Positions 44,508-54,038 of a stretch of 64,000 nucleotides of DNA are shown here, one piece after another. Position 1 is the first letter of the stretch, and each line of letters opens with the position of its first letter. The position numbers were made by a program, and so were the translations under genes. The notes under the pieces are model-generated. The model was not told the DNA's origin, ran no database searches, and worked only from the letters and a program-made list of their open reading frames with translations. Source of the DNA: Lutibacter sp. A80 (GTDB lineage: Bacteria > Bacteroidota > Bacteroidia > Flavobacteriales > Flavobacteriaceae); assembly GCF_022429645.1 (NCBI RefSeq), contig NZ_CP092480.1:2462501-2526500 (forward strand), in the 5' to 3' direction.

Positions 44508-45546
44508 TCTTTTCAGTTTGATTAAATAAATTTAATTTTTGAATCCAGGTTGTTTTCTTTTCTAGCAAGAATACATCTAGTATAAGAAATAGCAATCCTA
44601 TGCCTAAAAACCATTGAAATTGATCTTTAAAATCTGCGAATTTCTTTGTTTCAAACTCACTTTTTTCGGCTTTTAGTAAAATATCGTCAATTGTATCAAT
44701 AGTTTCTTGTGTTTTATTTCCATTGATGTATTTTCCATTACCTTCAATAGCAATATCTCTTAAAACAGTTTCAACCATTTTGGTAATAACAACTTCGCCT
44801 TTATTGTCTTTTTTATAGCTAACAACTTGTCCATTGTTTTTTATAGGTATCGGCGCTCCTTTTTCTGAACCAACTCCAACAGTATAAACCTTAATACCTT
44901 GTTTTGTTGCATCTTTAGCTAAAGAAACAGTATTTTCTTCGTGATCTTCTCCGTCTGAAACTATAAATAAAAATCGGTTGGTTTGTTCGTCGTTATCAAA
45001 ATAAGTAATTCCTCTTTCAATAGCATCATTTATAGCTGTTCCTTGACTGGAAACCATATCGGGATTTGCATTTTGAAGAAACATTTTTGCCGCAGCATGG
45101 TCTGTAGTAATTGGCAATAAAGGATACGAATTACCTGCATAAATAATAATACCAATTCTATCGCTTCCTAAATTTTCTATTACTCTAGTAATTATTTGCT
45201 TTGCTTTATCTAAACGGCTTGGAGCAATATCTTCTGCTAACATACTTTTAGAAACATCTAATGCAAAAACAATATCTACACCTTCTCTTTTAACTGTTTC
45301 TAACTTTGTTCCCATTTTAGGATTAGTTAACGAGATTATTAAAAAAGCCAATCCTAAACAAATTACTATTATTTTTAAAAATGACTTAAATACAGATTTT
45401 TGAGGACTTAACTTCTCTATAAGGTTTTTATCCGCAAAATGTTTTTGTGTCCTTTTTTTCCACCAAAGCACCAACAAAAACAGTACAAATACTACTGGAA
45501 TAATTGCTAAGTAAATAAAATATGTCGGTTCTTCTATTTGATACAT
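44497..45546 (-). CDS. batB: BatB: von Willebrand factor A domain protein
   Basis: 349 residues. Two N-terminal membrane helices (about 9-28 and 57-77), a VWA domain with MIDAS residues DVSKSM, TAIN and SDGEDHEE, and a C-terminal helix (about 312-330). The VWA domain likely binds a partner through a metal ion at the cytoplasmic membrane. It is coupled to batC by overlap and separated from batA by a 271-bp gap holding a REP-like element. Confidence 0.88.
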   Translation of the reverse strand: MYQIEEPTYFIYLAIIPVVFVLFLLVLWWKKRTQKHFADKNLIEKLSPQKSVFKSFLKIIVICLGLAFLIISLTNPKMGTKLETVKREGVDIVFALDVSKSMLAEDIAPSRLDKAKQIITRVIENLGSDRIGIIIYAGNSYPLLPITTDHAAAKMFLQNANPDMVSSQGTAINDAIERGITYFDNDEQTNRFLFIVSDGEDHEENTVSLAKDATKQGIKVYTVGVGSEKGAPIPIKNNGQVVSYKKDNKGEVVITKMVETVLRDIAIEGNGKYINGNKTQETIDTIDDILLKAEKSEFETKKFADFKDQFQWFLGIGLLFLILDVFLLEKKTTWIQKLNLFNQTEKNEE

Positions 45547-45717
45547 TTCGTTATTAATTTAAAGGTTGAATGGTTAAGGGTTCAATTATTTATTTGTGCT
45601 TTTTGTAAAGCATTTAACACCTAGGTATTTTGCCGATTTCAACTCTTAGTTTATCATATTTTCTTCTGAAATAAAATTTAATTCTTTTGATATAATTAAT
45701 TTAATTTTTATGTCAAT

Positions 45718-45784
45718 TGTCATTCCTGCGTAGGCAGGAATCTATTCAATACTAGTTTGGATTCCTACCTTCGCAGGAATGACA
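45718..45784. repeat. REP-like element, copy B, inside the bat cluster
   Basis: 67 bp with ends TGTCATTCCTGC and GCAGGAATGACA. Its first half folds TTCCTGC with GCAGGAA around GTAG. It closely matches copy A at 40926-40994. It fills the only large gap in the otherwise tight bat gene run. Confidence 0.8.
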
Positions 45785-45817
45785 CTCAAACTTTATTACC
45801 TGATTCAACAGTCATCA

Positions 45818-46822
45818 TCAAATAAAGCTTTTAAATATTGTGTTTTTTAAAAACACTTCAATTAATATTAATAATCCAGCCAAAAGCACTAGAATTCTAT
45901 ATTTTTCTTGATAATTATAATATTTAAATTCCTCTATTTCTGTTTTTTCTAACTTATTTATTTCTTCGTAAATAGCTTTTAACTTTGTGTTATCCGTAGC
46001 TCTAAAATATTGACCTTCGGTTTCTTTGGCTATATATTGTAATAATTCTTCATCTATTTCTACAGGAGAACTTCTAAATAATAATTTCCCTGTTCTTGGA
46101 TCTTTTGCATATGGAAAAGATGCTGTTCCATTAGTTCCTAAACCAATGGTATAAACTTTAATTCCTAAACCAACTGCTAATTCTGTTGCTGTTTTAGGAT
46201 CTACAAAACCTGTATTATTAACCCCATCTGTAAGTAAAATAATAACCTTACTTTTTGCTTTACTTTCTTTTAATCTGTTAACTGCAGAACCCAATCCCAT
46301 TCCAATTGCAGTACCACCTTCTAATTGTCCCCATTTAATATCTGAAATGGTATTTCTTACAATTCTTTTATCACTTGTAATAGGCGTTTGCGTAAAACTT
46401 TCACCAGCATACACTACAATTCCTATTCTATCATTAGGGCGCTGATTTACAAATTCTGTAGCTACTTTTTTTAAAGCTTCTAATCTGTTTGGTTTTAAAT
46501 CGCGTGCTAACATACTTGCTGAAACATCAATTGCCATAACAATATCTATTCCTTTGTTAGTTTTAGTACGTTTGCTTACTGAAACATTTCTTGGACGCGC
46601 TAAAGCAACAATTAACAATGTTAATGCTGTTAACCTTAACACGTGTAATAAGGGTTTTAATTTTGACAATATTGAAGGTTTAACTTCAAAACCCTTTATA
46701 CTTGAAATTGTTAATGTGGCACTTTCTTTTTTTCGAACCAAAAATAGCCAAATAGCAAGTATTGGTATTAAAACTAATAACCATAAAAACTGCGGATGTA
46801 AAAATTCAAAATTCTGAAACAT
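45818..46822 (-). CDS. batA: BatA: von Willebrand factor A domain protein
   Basis: 334 residues. Layout as BatB: membrane helices near 11-28 and 56-75, VWA domain with MIDAS residues DVSASM, GTAIG and TDGVNNTG, then a final helix (about 308-325). Starts 2 bp after the BatD-like gene, so translational coupling is likely. Confidence 0.88.
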   Translation of the reverse strand: MFQNFEFLHPQFLWLLVLIPILAIWLFLVRKKESATLTISSIKGFEVKPSILSKLKPLLHVLRLTALTLLIVALARPRNVSVSKRTKTNKGIDIVMAIDVSASMLARDLKPNRLEALKKVATEFVNQRPNDRIGIVVYAGESFTQTPITSDKRIVRNTISDIKWGQLEGGTAIGMGLGSAVNRLKESKAKSKVIILLTDGVNNTGFVDPKTATELAVGLGIKVYTIGLGTNGTASFPYAKDPRTGKLLFRSSPVEIDEELLQYIAKETEGQYFRATDNTKLKAIYEEINKLEKTEIEEFKYYNYQEKYRILVLLAGLLILIEVFLKNTIFKSFI

Positions 46823-46824
46823 AC

Positions 46825-48417
46825 TTATTGTTTTAAGGATACTGATTTAATAATTCTATTTACTACACTTTCTGCAGAATCGTCGCTCCATAAAGAAGAA
46901 ACATACACTTGTTGCATTCCATTTGTATCGGCAAAAAACAACATTGTTAGTTTATAATCTTCCATTTGTTGTGTTGCCTCATTTAACCTTTTATATTCTA
47001 CAGATGCCTTTTTCCCTTTAATTCCATCAATTTTAATGGTTTCTTTTTTAATATTAGTAAATCTGGTATTTAATTGCTTTTCCATTCCATTAAGAGCCCC
47101 CGTAATACCGGTATCTAAATCCATTTGCTCTAATTCGCTTATAAAATGTGTTGTTGAAACTGCGATGTAAAAATTACTAATTGGACTCCCATATGTATAA
47201 ATTGAAAAATCTCCAATTGTTGACATACTATTCTCTGGAAGTTGTACAGATTGCACTGTTAATATTTCTGGTGTTTCTAAGGTTATTTTTGGATTACCAT
47301 ATGAAGCCTTATACCACTGTTCTTCAATCATTTCTGAAGTAGTTTTTCCTAGAATATTAGTTTTAACATACCTATAGCCAACATAACCTAAGCCTCCAAT
47401 CAATAGCACTATAGCAATTAAAATAATAATTAAATACTTTTTGAAAAATGATTTCTTTTGAGTTGGTGTTTCAACTAAAATCGGAGCCTCTTCTGGGCTA
47501 TTTTCTGATTTGTTTTGATTGGCAATTTGAACGGCGTTTTGAGTATTATTTAAAATAGCTTCAACCTTAGTTCTATCTCCTTTTATTTCTTCAACAATTG
47601 GTTTAGATTTTGCAAATTTCACTAAATCTGCACTTTGTAAAACTTCTTTTAATTGTATAATTGTTTCTTTTGAAATACCTAATTTACTAGATTCATTAAA
47701 ATCTTCAATGGTTTCAATTAACTCATTAGTGGTAGATTCTAATGCTGGAATTTTTATGTCTTTTTCTATATAAGTTCTTACAATATCTGTTAATTCAGAA
47801 TAATAGATTTTAATTTTATTTTGTTGTAATAATTGTTTTTCATCTAATTCTTTAAGACGTTGCATGGCTTCTTGGATAGGAGCAACTTGTACTTTTGGAA
47901 TAATTTTTTCTATTTTCTTTCTAAAAATAAAGTACAATATTAAAGCAAACAATAATAAAATTGGAATAGCCCACCACCATAAATGCTTATAATCATCAAA
48001 AGTTTTAGGTTCTCTTTTAATAGATTTTATAAGATGCATTTTTTGTTTAGTAGTATCTACTTGTACAGTTGCAACATTTACTAATAATGAGTCTGTTAAA
48101 AATTGCTTATTATTGATAAGAATTTTTTGTTGTGGAATTAAATATTGCCCACTATCAAAACTTGTTAAAATGTATTTTTTTTCAAGCTTATTTTTTAAGG
48201 TATCTATTGTTAAAGCTTCCACAACTTCAACTTTACCTAAACTATCTAACTTAAATTCAGGAAAAAGTACATTAGAAGTTTCATTTACAGAAATTTTATA
48301 CTGTATTTGCTCACCAATTCTAATGGTTGTAGTATCTACAGAAATTGCAACTGGGTTCTCCTGTGCAATTCCAATAAAACCAATAAAAAATAATATATAA
48401 ACTAATTGTTTCTTCAT
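46825..48417 (-). CDS. BatD-like membrane protein of the bat cluster
   Basis: 530 residues from the ATG at 48417; a GTG four codons upstream is less likely. Signal peptide about 1-18 (FIGIAQ), an Ig-like periplasmic domain (TTTIRIGEQIQYKISV, FDSGQYLIPQQKILI), a membrane helix (about 149-166), a helical cytoplasmic part with YYSELTDIVRTYIEKDIKIPA, a second helix (about 329-348) and a C-terminal alpha/beta domain. The first half resembles BatD N termini. The position between DUF58 and batA is a usual place for such proteins. Confidence 0.72.
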   Translation of the reverse strand: MKKQLVYILFFIGFIGIAQENPVAISVDTTTIRIGEQIQYKISVNETSNVLFPEFKLDSLGKVEVVEALTIDTLKNKLEKKYILTSFDSGQYLIPQQKILINNKQFLTDSLLVNVATVQVDTTKQKMHLIKSIKREPKTFDDYKHLWWWAIPILLLFALILYFIFRKKIEKIIPKVQVAPIQEAMQRLKELDEKQLLQQNKIKIYYSELTDIVRTYIEKDIKIPALESTTNELIETIEDFNESSKLGISKETIIQLKEVLQSADLVKFAKSKPIVEEIKGDRTKVEAILNNTQNAVQIANQNKSENSPEEAPILVETPTQKKSFFKKYLIIILIAIVLLIGGLGYVGYRYVKTNILGKTTSEMIEEQWYKASYGNPKITLETPEILTVQSVQLPENSMSTIGDFSIYTYGSPISNFYIAVSTTHFISELEQMDLDTGITGALNGMEKQLNTRFTNIKKETIKIDGIKGKKASVEYKRLNEATQQMEDYKLTMLFFADTNGMQQVYVSSLWSDDSAESVVNRIIKSVSLKQ

Positions 48418-48431
48418 TTTATAATTCACTT

Positions 48432-49301
48432 CTATGAACCTTTATGTTTAAAATAACCTAATAATTTTTTTACATAACTTTCATCAATTCGAGAACTTAT
48501 AGTACCTGCACCACAATGTGTAAATGTTTTTTCAAAATAAGTTACGGATTTATTATAATGTGCCTCATATGCTTTTCTTACACTTTTTGAAGCTGTATTT
48601 ACCAGTACCACTTTACCTGTTTCTGCATCTAACATTGGAACCATTCCAAGGTTTGGTATAGAAACATCGTGCTCATCGTATATTCTAATACCTGTAACAT
48701 CGTGTTTTCTACCAACAATTTTTAATGTGTTCTCGTAATGAGAATCCATAAAATCTGAAAGCACAAAAACTATGGCTTTCTTTTTAATTACACTTGATAA
48801 AAACTTTAATGCTTCATCAATACTAGTTTTGGTACTTTTTGGTTTAAATTCAATTAATTCTCTAATAATTCGAAGTACATGGCTTTTCCCTTTTTTTGGA
48901 GGAATAAATAGCTCCATTTGATCAGAAAATAATAGTAAACCAACTTTATCGTTATTTTGAATTGCTGAAAAAGCCAATGTTGCAGCTATTTCCGTAAGAG
49001 TATCTCTTTTAAATTGTTGTGTAGTTCCAAAAAATTCAGAGCCACTAATGTCAACCATCAACATCATAGTTAGTTCACGTTCTTCTTCAAAAACCTTTAC
49101 AAAAGGTTCGTTATAACGTGCTGTAACATTCCAATCTATTGCCCTAACATCGTCTCCGTACTGATATTGTCGTACTTCAGAAAAAGTCATACCTCGTCCC
49201 TTAAACGAACTGTGATATTCGCCAGAAAATATATGATTAGACAAACGACGTGTCTTAATCTCTATTTTTCGAACTTTTTTTAGTATCTCTTTGGTATCCA
49301 T
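48432..49301 (-). CDS. DUF58 domain protein
   Basis: 289 residues. The DUF58 signature is GEYHSSFKGRGMTFSEVRQYQYGDDVRAIDWNVTAR-like (seen in short blocks FKGRGMTF and DVRAIDWN), followed by a VWA-like fold with DISGSE and LSDFMDS. DUF58 proteins normally accompany MoxR ATPases and are thought to be assembled or remodelled by them. It lies between moxR (100 bp upstream) and the BatD-like gene. Confidence 0.9.
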   Translation of the reverse strand: MDTKEILKKVRKIEIKTRRLSNHIFSGEYHSSFKGRGMTFSEVRQYQYGDDVRAIDWNVTARYNEPFVKVFEEERELTMMLMVDISGSEFFGTTQQFKRDTLTEIAATLAFSAIQNNDKVGLLLFSDQMELFIPPKKGKSHVLRIIRELIEFKPKSTKTSIDEALKFLSSVIKKKAIVFVLSDFMDSHYENTLKIVGRKHDVTGIRIYDEHDVSIPNLGMVPMLDAETGKVVLVNTASKSVRKAYEAHYNKSVTYFEKTFTHCGAGTISSRIDESYVKKLLGYFKHKGS

Positions 49302-49401
49302 ATTATCTAGTTTGCAGTATTCAGTTGCAGTATTAATTGCAGTTTTTAGTTGTTTCAGTTCTATAAAAAAACTGTCAACCGTAATTTGAGACCGCCAACT
49401 A

Positions 49402-50409
49402 CTAAGGTACTTCTACTTGATTTACAATTTGATTGATTATATCTTCTGAAGTAATATTTTCTGCTTCTGCTTCATAAGTTACACCAATTCTATGACGTAA
49501 AACATCGTGTACAACTGCGCGTACATCTTCTGGAATAACATAGCCTCTTCTTCTAATAAAAGCATAACATTTTGCTGCCATAGCTAAGTTAATACTTCCA
49601 CGTGGCGATGCTCCAAAACTTATTAAACCTTGTAAAGATGGTAACTCGTATTTTTCTGGATAACGGGTAGCAAAAATAATATCTAGTATATATTTCTCTA
49701 TTTTTTCGTCCATATACACATCTTTCACAGCCTTTCTAGCTCTATTAATTTGATCTATAGATGCAACTGCATTAATTTTTCCAAAACTACCTTTTAAGTT
49801 TGCACGCATAATTAGCTGCTCTTCATCAATTTTTGGATAATCAATTACAGTTTTTAACATAAACCTATCTACTTGCGCTTCTGGTAAAGGATATGTTCCT
49901 TCTTGCTCAACAGGGTTTTGAGTTGCCATTACCAAAAAAGGCTCATCTAAACTAAATGTTGTATCTCCAATTGTAATTTGACGCTCTTGCATTGCTTCTA
50001 ACAAAGCCGATTGTACTTTAGCAGGTGCACGGTTAATCTCATCTGCCAATACAAAATTGGCAAAAATTGGACCTTTTTTTATAGTGAAATCATTGTCTTT
50101 AACACTATAAATCATTGTTCCAACAACATCGGCAGGTAATAAATCTGGCGTAAATTGAATTCTACTAAACCCTCCTTGAACAGCTTTTGCTAACGTGTTT
50201 ATAGCAAGTGTTTTTGCTAAACCAGGAACACCCTCTAATAAAATATGGCCATTTCCTAATAAACCAATTAACAATCGTTCTATCATGTGCTTTTGACCAA
50301 CAATTACTTTGTTCATCTCCATTATTAACAAATCGACAAAGGCACTTTCTTTTTCAATTTTTTCATTGATAGCTTTAATATCAATTGAAACGTTATTTTC
50401 TTCAATCAT
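49402..50409 (-). CDS. moxR: MoxR-family AAA ATPase
   Basis: 335 residues. Walker A is GVPGLAKT in ILLEGVPGLAKTLAINT, Walker B is FVLADEINRAP, sensor 1 lies in ATQNPVEQEGTYPLPEAQ and the arginine finger in VDRFM. The lid domain follows (SPRGSINLAMAAKCYAF). MoxR proteins act as chaperone-like ATPases for the VWA proteins encoded with them, here BatA, BatB and DUF58. It is the first gene of the bat run. Confidence 0.93.
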   Translation of the reverse strand: MIEENNVSIDIKAINEKIEKESAFVDLLIMEMNKVIVGQKHMIERLLIGLLGNGHILLEGVPGLAKTLAINTLAKAVQGGFSRIQFTPDLLPADVVGTMIYSVKDNDFTIKKGPIFANFVLADEINRAPAKVQSALLEAMQERQITIGDTTFSLDEPFLVMATQNPVEQEGTYPLPEAQVDRFMLKTVIDYPKIDEEQLIMRANLKGSFGKINAVASIDQINRARKAVKDVYMDEKIEKYILDIIFATRYPEKYELPSLQGLISFGASPRGSINLAMAAKCYAFIRRRGYVIPEDVRAVVHDVLRHRIGVTYEAEAENITSEDIINQIVNQVEVP

Positions 50410-50500
50410 TTTTTATAGTTTTTACCGCGTGAATTTAACATGCTTTCTAACACAATGCAAATAGCATAAATATTTTTTTATTTGTTGTTAAAAATTGGTT

Positions 50501-50526
50501 AAAAAAAGTTACAAACCCTTAGGTTT
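50501..50526 (-). terminator. Possible weak terminator after the LpxH-like gene
   Basis: Arms AAACC (50513-50517) and GGTTT (50522-50526) with loop CTTA, and on the minus strand a run of seven T five bases later. The stem is short, so efficiency is doubtful. Confidence 0.4.
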
Positions 50527-51271
50527 AATAAGATTTTAACATCATTTCGTCTCCATCAAAAACAGCATAGGTGAAATAAGAAATCCAATCGCCTGTATTA
50601 ATGTATTTTGAATTTTTTGTAAGCTGAATTTCTAAGGGTAAGTGACGATGACCAAAGATAAAAAAATTGTACTGTTTTTCGGTTAATTTTTTATTACAAT
50701 AATGTACTAACCATTCGTTTTCTTCACCTAAAAATTTTACATCTTCTTCCCCAGATATTAATTTATTTTTAACCGATAAATATTGAGCTAAGACAACGCC
50801 AATATCTGGGTGTAACCACCTATACAACCATTTTGAAAACGGATTGGTAAATACCTTTTTCATACGTTTATAACCTTTATCTCCTGGGCCTAAACCATCT
50901 CCGTGTCCAATTAAAAAAAGCTTGTTATTGAATGTAAATTCTTTTGGTTTATGATAGGTTGGAATATTTAATTCTTTTTCAAAATAATCTTCCATCCAAA
51001 GGTCGTGATTTCCAACAAAAAAATAAATTTGAATTCCGCTATCTCTTAATTCAGCAAGCTTTCCTAAAACGCGTATAAATCCTTTTGGTACGACTTTTTT
51101 ATATTCAAACCAAAAATCGAAGAGATCTCCTAATAAAAAAATAACTTCAGCATCTATTTTTATAGTATCTAACCAGTTTACAAATTTTTGCTCACGAACC
51201 TTACTTTGTTCTATTGTTGGAGCTCCAAAATGTTGATCGGACGCAAAATATATTTTTTTATTAGCTGTCAA
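50525..51271 (-). CDS. lpxH: UDP-2,3-diacylglucosamine diphosphatase (LpxH-like)
   Basis: 248 residues starting with TTG at 51271; no ATG fits before the first metal motif. All calcineurin-type metal motifs are present: SDQHFG, GDLFDFWFEY, GNHDLW, GHGDG and GHRHLP. Together with length this fits the LpxH-like hydrolase that makes lipid X in lipid A synthesis. A different phosphoesterase of the same fold is possible. The S41 peptidase gene is 31 bp upstream on the same strand. Confidence 0.82.
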   Translation of the reverse strand: MTANKKIYFASDQHFGAPTIEQSKVREQKFVNWLDTIKIDAEVIFLLGDLFDFWFEYKKVVPKGFIRVLGKLAELRDSGIQIYFFVGNHDLWMEDYFEKELNIPTYHKPKEFTFNNKLFLIGHGDGLGPGDKGYKRMKKVFTNPFSKWLYRWLHPDIGVVLAQYLSVKNKLISGEEDVKFLGEENEWLVHYCNKKLTEKQYNFFIFGHRHLPLEIQLTKNSKYINTGDWISYFTYAVFDGDEMMLKSY

Positions 51272-51302
51272 AATAAAATTAGGTTAATTTTTAAAATGTG
51301 TA

Positions 51303-52928
51303 TTACTTATTAGTATCTAACTCAATAACTTTTAAAATCATATTATCTTTCTTTTGAGTTACCTTATAATACCCTGTTTGATCAAATAAATCACGAGCAA
51401 AAAATGCTTTAAAATATAATCTTAAATCTTTTCTAGCTTCCGAACTAAGTGGCTTTCTTAAATTTAATTTATTTAAATATAAATCAAATATTTTTCCATC
51501 AGCATCAAAATCAGCAACAAAATCATCTAATTCCCAGTTATTTAATTCAGTTCTATGATTATCTATGTATTCAAAAACAAATCCGTTTAAACCAGAATAA
51601 AATAAACTATTATAGGTTCTAGTTGTATCTATTGGTACAAAAACATCTGGAATTATACCACCACCACCATATACAACTTTACCTTTTGGCGTTGTAAATT
51701 TTAAGGTATCTATAACTTTAATACTATCTTTAGAAACAAGCTCTCCATTATGTATTCTATTTATATAATCGCTATTATATAATTTGGTATTATGATCTGC
51801 ATACGATTTTTGTATAGATCGCCCTGTTGGTGTATAATATCTTGAAGTAGTAAGTCTAACTGCTGAACCATCTCCTAAATCCATTTCTTGCTGTACCAAT
51901 CCTTTTCCAAAAGATCTACGTCCAACAATGGTTCCTTTATCATTATCTTGTAAAGCTCCAGCAACAATTTCACTAGCTGATGCTGAGTTTTGATCTATTA
52001 AAACATACACCTCTCCATCTTCAAAAGAGCCTTTTTTAGTTGCATACGATTTATCTACTTCTCCATTTTTGTTTTTAGTAAATACAATTAGTTTTCCATC
52101 TTCTAAAAATTCATCAATTATACTATTTGCAATATCCATGTAACCGCCTCCATTGCCTCTTAAATCTAAAACTAAAGCCTCCATACCTTTTGAAATTAAT
52201 TCATTTAAGGCCAGTTTAAATTCTAAATAAGTAGTTCTTGCAAAACGCTCTACATTAATGTATCCCAATGTATTATTTACCATATAATATGCCGGTACAC
52301 TTTTAATTGGCACTTCATCTCGTACAATTGGAATGTTTAAAATTTGATTTGTTGAGCGTCTATAAATTGTAAGCATTACGTTAGTTGCTGCTTCACCTTT
52401 AAGAGATTTCATTACTTGATCAGAAATTTTTCTAGTAGCTACAAACGATTTTTTTTCAGCTTCGCTAACGCCTGCATTTTTAATTAACACTTCTCCAAAA
52501 AGTGTATCTTTATCTGCAATAATAATTCTATCTCCTGCTTTAACTCCTGCTTTATAACTTGGACCTCCCTCTATAACTCCTGTTACAGTTACAGTATCTT
52601 GATGCACTAAAAAAGAAACTCCTATTCCTACAAATTTACCTTGCATATTTTCAGTTACCTGCTTTAGATCTTCTTTTGGAATGTAAACCGAATGAGGGTC
52701 TAATTTAACAAGCATATTAGTAATAGCATCATCTAAAAGGCTATCTGTATCAACTTCATCTACATAATCATACTGTATATAATTAATTAGGCGTTTTATT
52801 TTAGCTTCAGTTGAATTTGAAGTAAATATTACTGCTTTATTTTTAAAGTTAAATGAGCTTCCAATTAATATACCAATAGCCACTGCCAATCCAATAAAAA
52901 TTGGCAAATTTGCTTTTTTATTTATCAT
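51303..52928 (-). CDS. S41-family C-terminal processing peptidase
   Basis: 541 residues. An N-terminal anchor (about 9-26), a helical cap, a PDZ domain (about 85-170, QGKFVGIGVSFLV, GPSYKAGVKAGDRI) and the S41 protease core. The catalytic Ser is in QNSASASEIVAGALQDN and the Lys in RRSFGKGLVQ. GGGYMDIAN forms the substrate loop. It probably trims C termini of envelope proteins. It overlaps the dCMP deaminase stop by 4 bp (ATGA). Confidence 0.92.
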   Translation of the reverse strand: MINKKANLPIFIGLAVAIGILIGSSFNFKNKAVIFTSNSTEAKIKRLINYIQYDYVDEVDTDSLLDDAITNMLVKLDPHSVYIPKEDLKQVTENMQGKFVGIGVSFLVHQDTVTVTGVIEGGPSYKAGVKAGDRIIIADKDTLFGEVLIKNAGVSEAEKKSFVATRKISDQVMKSLKGEAATNVMLTIYRRSTNQILNIPIVRDEVPIKSVPAYYMVNNTLGYINVERFARTTYLEFKLALNELISKGMEALVLDLRGNGGGYMDIANSIIDEFLEDGKLIVFTKNKNGEVDKSYATKKGSFEDGEVYVLIDQNSASASEIVAGALQDNDKGTIVGRRSFGKGLVQQEMDLGDGSAVRLTTSRYYTPTGRSIQKSYADHNTKLYNSDYINRIHNGELVSKDSIKVIDTLKFTTPKGKVVYGGGGIIPDVFVPIDTTRTYNSLFYSGLNGFVFEYIDNHRTELNNWELDDFVADFDADGKIFDLYLNKLNLRKPLSSEARKDLRLYFKAFFARDLFDQTGYYKVTQKKDNMILKVIELDTNK

Positions 52929-53350
52929 TTTAAATCTTTAAGATGTGTTATTTCAACTCCTGCTTTCTCTAAAAACTGCACGCCAGAAGTATCTTTATAT
53001 TCGTTTGCATACACCACACGTTTTATACCCGATTGATGTATTAATTTACTACATTCTTTGCAAGGTGATAATGTAATATAAAGTGTGGCATTTTTACAAG
53101 ATTGTGTAGAACCAGCAACTTTTAAAATAGCATTTGCTTCTGCATGTAATACATACCATTTTGTGTCACCTTCTTCTCCTTCACAACAATTTTCGAAACC
53201 TGTAGGTGTACCATTAAAGCCATCAGAAATTATCATTCTATCTTTTACAATTAAAGCGCCTACTTTCTTTCTATCACAATAGGATAATTTTGCCCACTCT
53301 AACGCCATTCTCATGTAGGCTCTATCGTATTTTAATTGTTTTTTTTTCAT
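52925..53350 (-). CDS. Deoxycytidylate deaminase family protein
   Basis: 141 residues. The zinc-dependent cytidine/dCMP deaminase motif is complete: HAEANAI with catalytic Glu and TLSPCKECSKL with two Cys ligands. GALIVKDRMIISDGFNGTPTGF is typical of dCMP deaminases of the ComEB type, which supply dUMP for dTMP synthesis. It lies before and overlaps the S41 peptidase gene. Confidence 0.9.
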   Translation of the reverse strand: MKKKQLKYDRAYMRMALEWAKLSYCDRKKVGALIVKDRMIISDGFNGTPTGFENCCEGEEGDTKWYVLHAEANAILKVAGSTQSCKNATLYITLSPCKECSKLIHQSGIKRVVYANEYKDTSGVQFLEKAGVEITHLKDLK

Positions 53351-53403
53351 TTTAATGATTATTACGAAAGTATAAAGATTAATACTAACTTCAAGTTAAA
53401 ATT

Positions 53404-53988
53404 TTACCAAAATACATTGTCTTTTAATATTGGCAACACAACACCAACAACAATAGATGAAACTATAAGTATATAATCTCTTTTTGAAAATCTGAAAAAA
53501 GTTTGAAATATAAACCCTAAAATAAGTATTATTAATACTACAATTATTTGTGCTAATTCTACTCCTAAAGCAAACTCTAATAATGGTAAAAACTTATTTT
53601 CTGAAGAACCTATTATCATTTTAAAATATCCAGAAAACCCAAGACCATGAATTAATCCAAAAAAGAGTGCAAAAACTAAATTTGTATTTGTTTTTAATTG
53701 TTTTGTAGTATTTTTAACATACAAAATGTTAACCACCGCAGTAATAAGTATGGTTACAGGAATCAAAAACTCTACCCATTTTGTATCAACTGACACAATT
53801 TTGTATGCAGCCAATATTAGCGATAGTGTATGCCCTATTGTAAAAAGTGTAATTAACCAAATTAGTTTTTTCCAGTTTTTTAAATCATATACAACTGCCA
53901 ATGCTACTAAAAATAAAATATGATCGTAAGCATTCCAATCCAACACATGAAATAAACCTTCTCTAAGAAAAAATATAAGTGTATCCAT
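53404..53988 (-). CDS. HupE/UreJ-family membrane protein
   Basis: 194 residues with six to seven helices. The start LREGLFHVLDWNAYDHILFLVAL and GLIHGLGFSGYFKMI carry the conserved His residues of the HupE/UreJ family. Members are linked to nickel uptake for hydrogenase or urease, but no such enzymes are seen here, so the role is open. A -7 box lies 20 bp upstream. Confidence 0.85.
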   Translation of the reverse strand: MDTLIFFLREGLFHVLDWNAYDHILFLVALAVVYDLKNWKKLIWLITLFTIGHTLSLILAAYKIVSVDTKWVEFLIPVTILITAVVNILYVKNTTKQLKTNTNLVFALFFGLIHGLGFSGYFKMIIGSSENKFLPLLEFALGVELAQIIVVLIILILGFIFQTFFRFSKRDYILIVSSIVVGVVLPILKDNVFW

Positions 53989-54007
53989 ATAAAAAAATTT
54001 ATGGATT

Positions 54008-54015
54008 CAAATATA
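54008..54015 (-). promoter_or_regulatory. -7 promoter box for the HupE/UreJ gene
   Basis: Minus-strand TATATTTG matches TAnnTTTG, 19 bp before the ATG at 53988. Confidence 0.4.
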
Positions 54016-54038
54016 GAAAAATTTACTTCCTTAAATTA

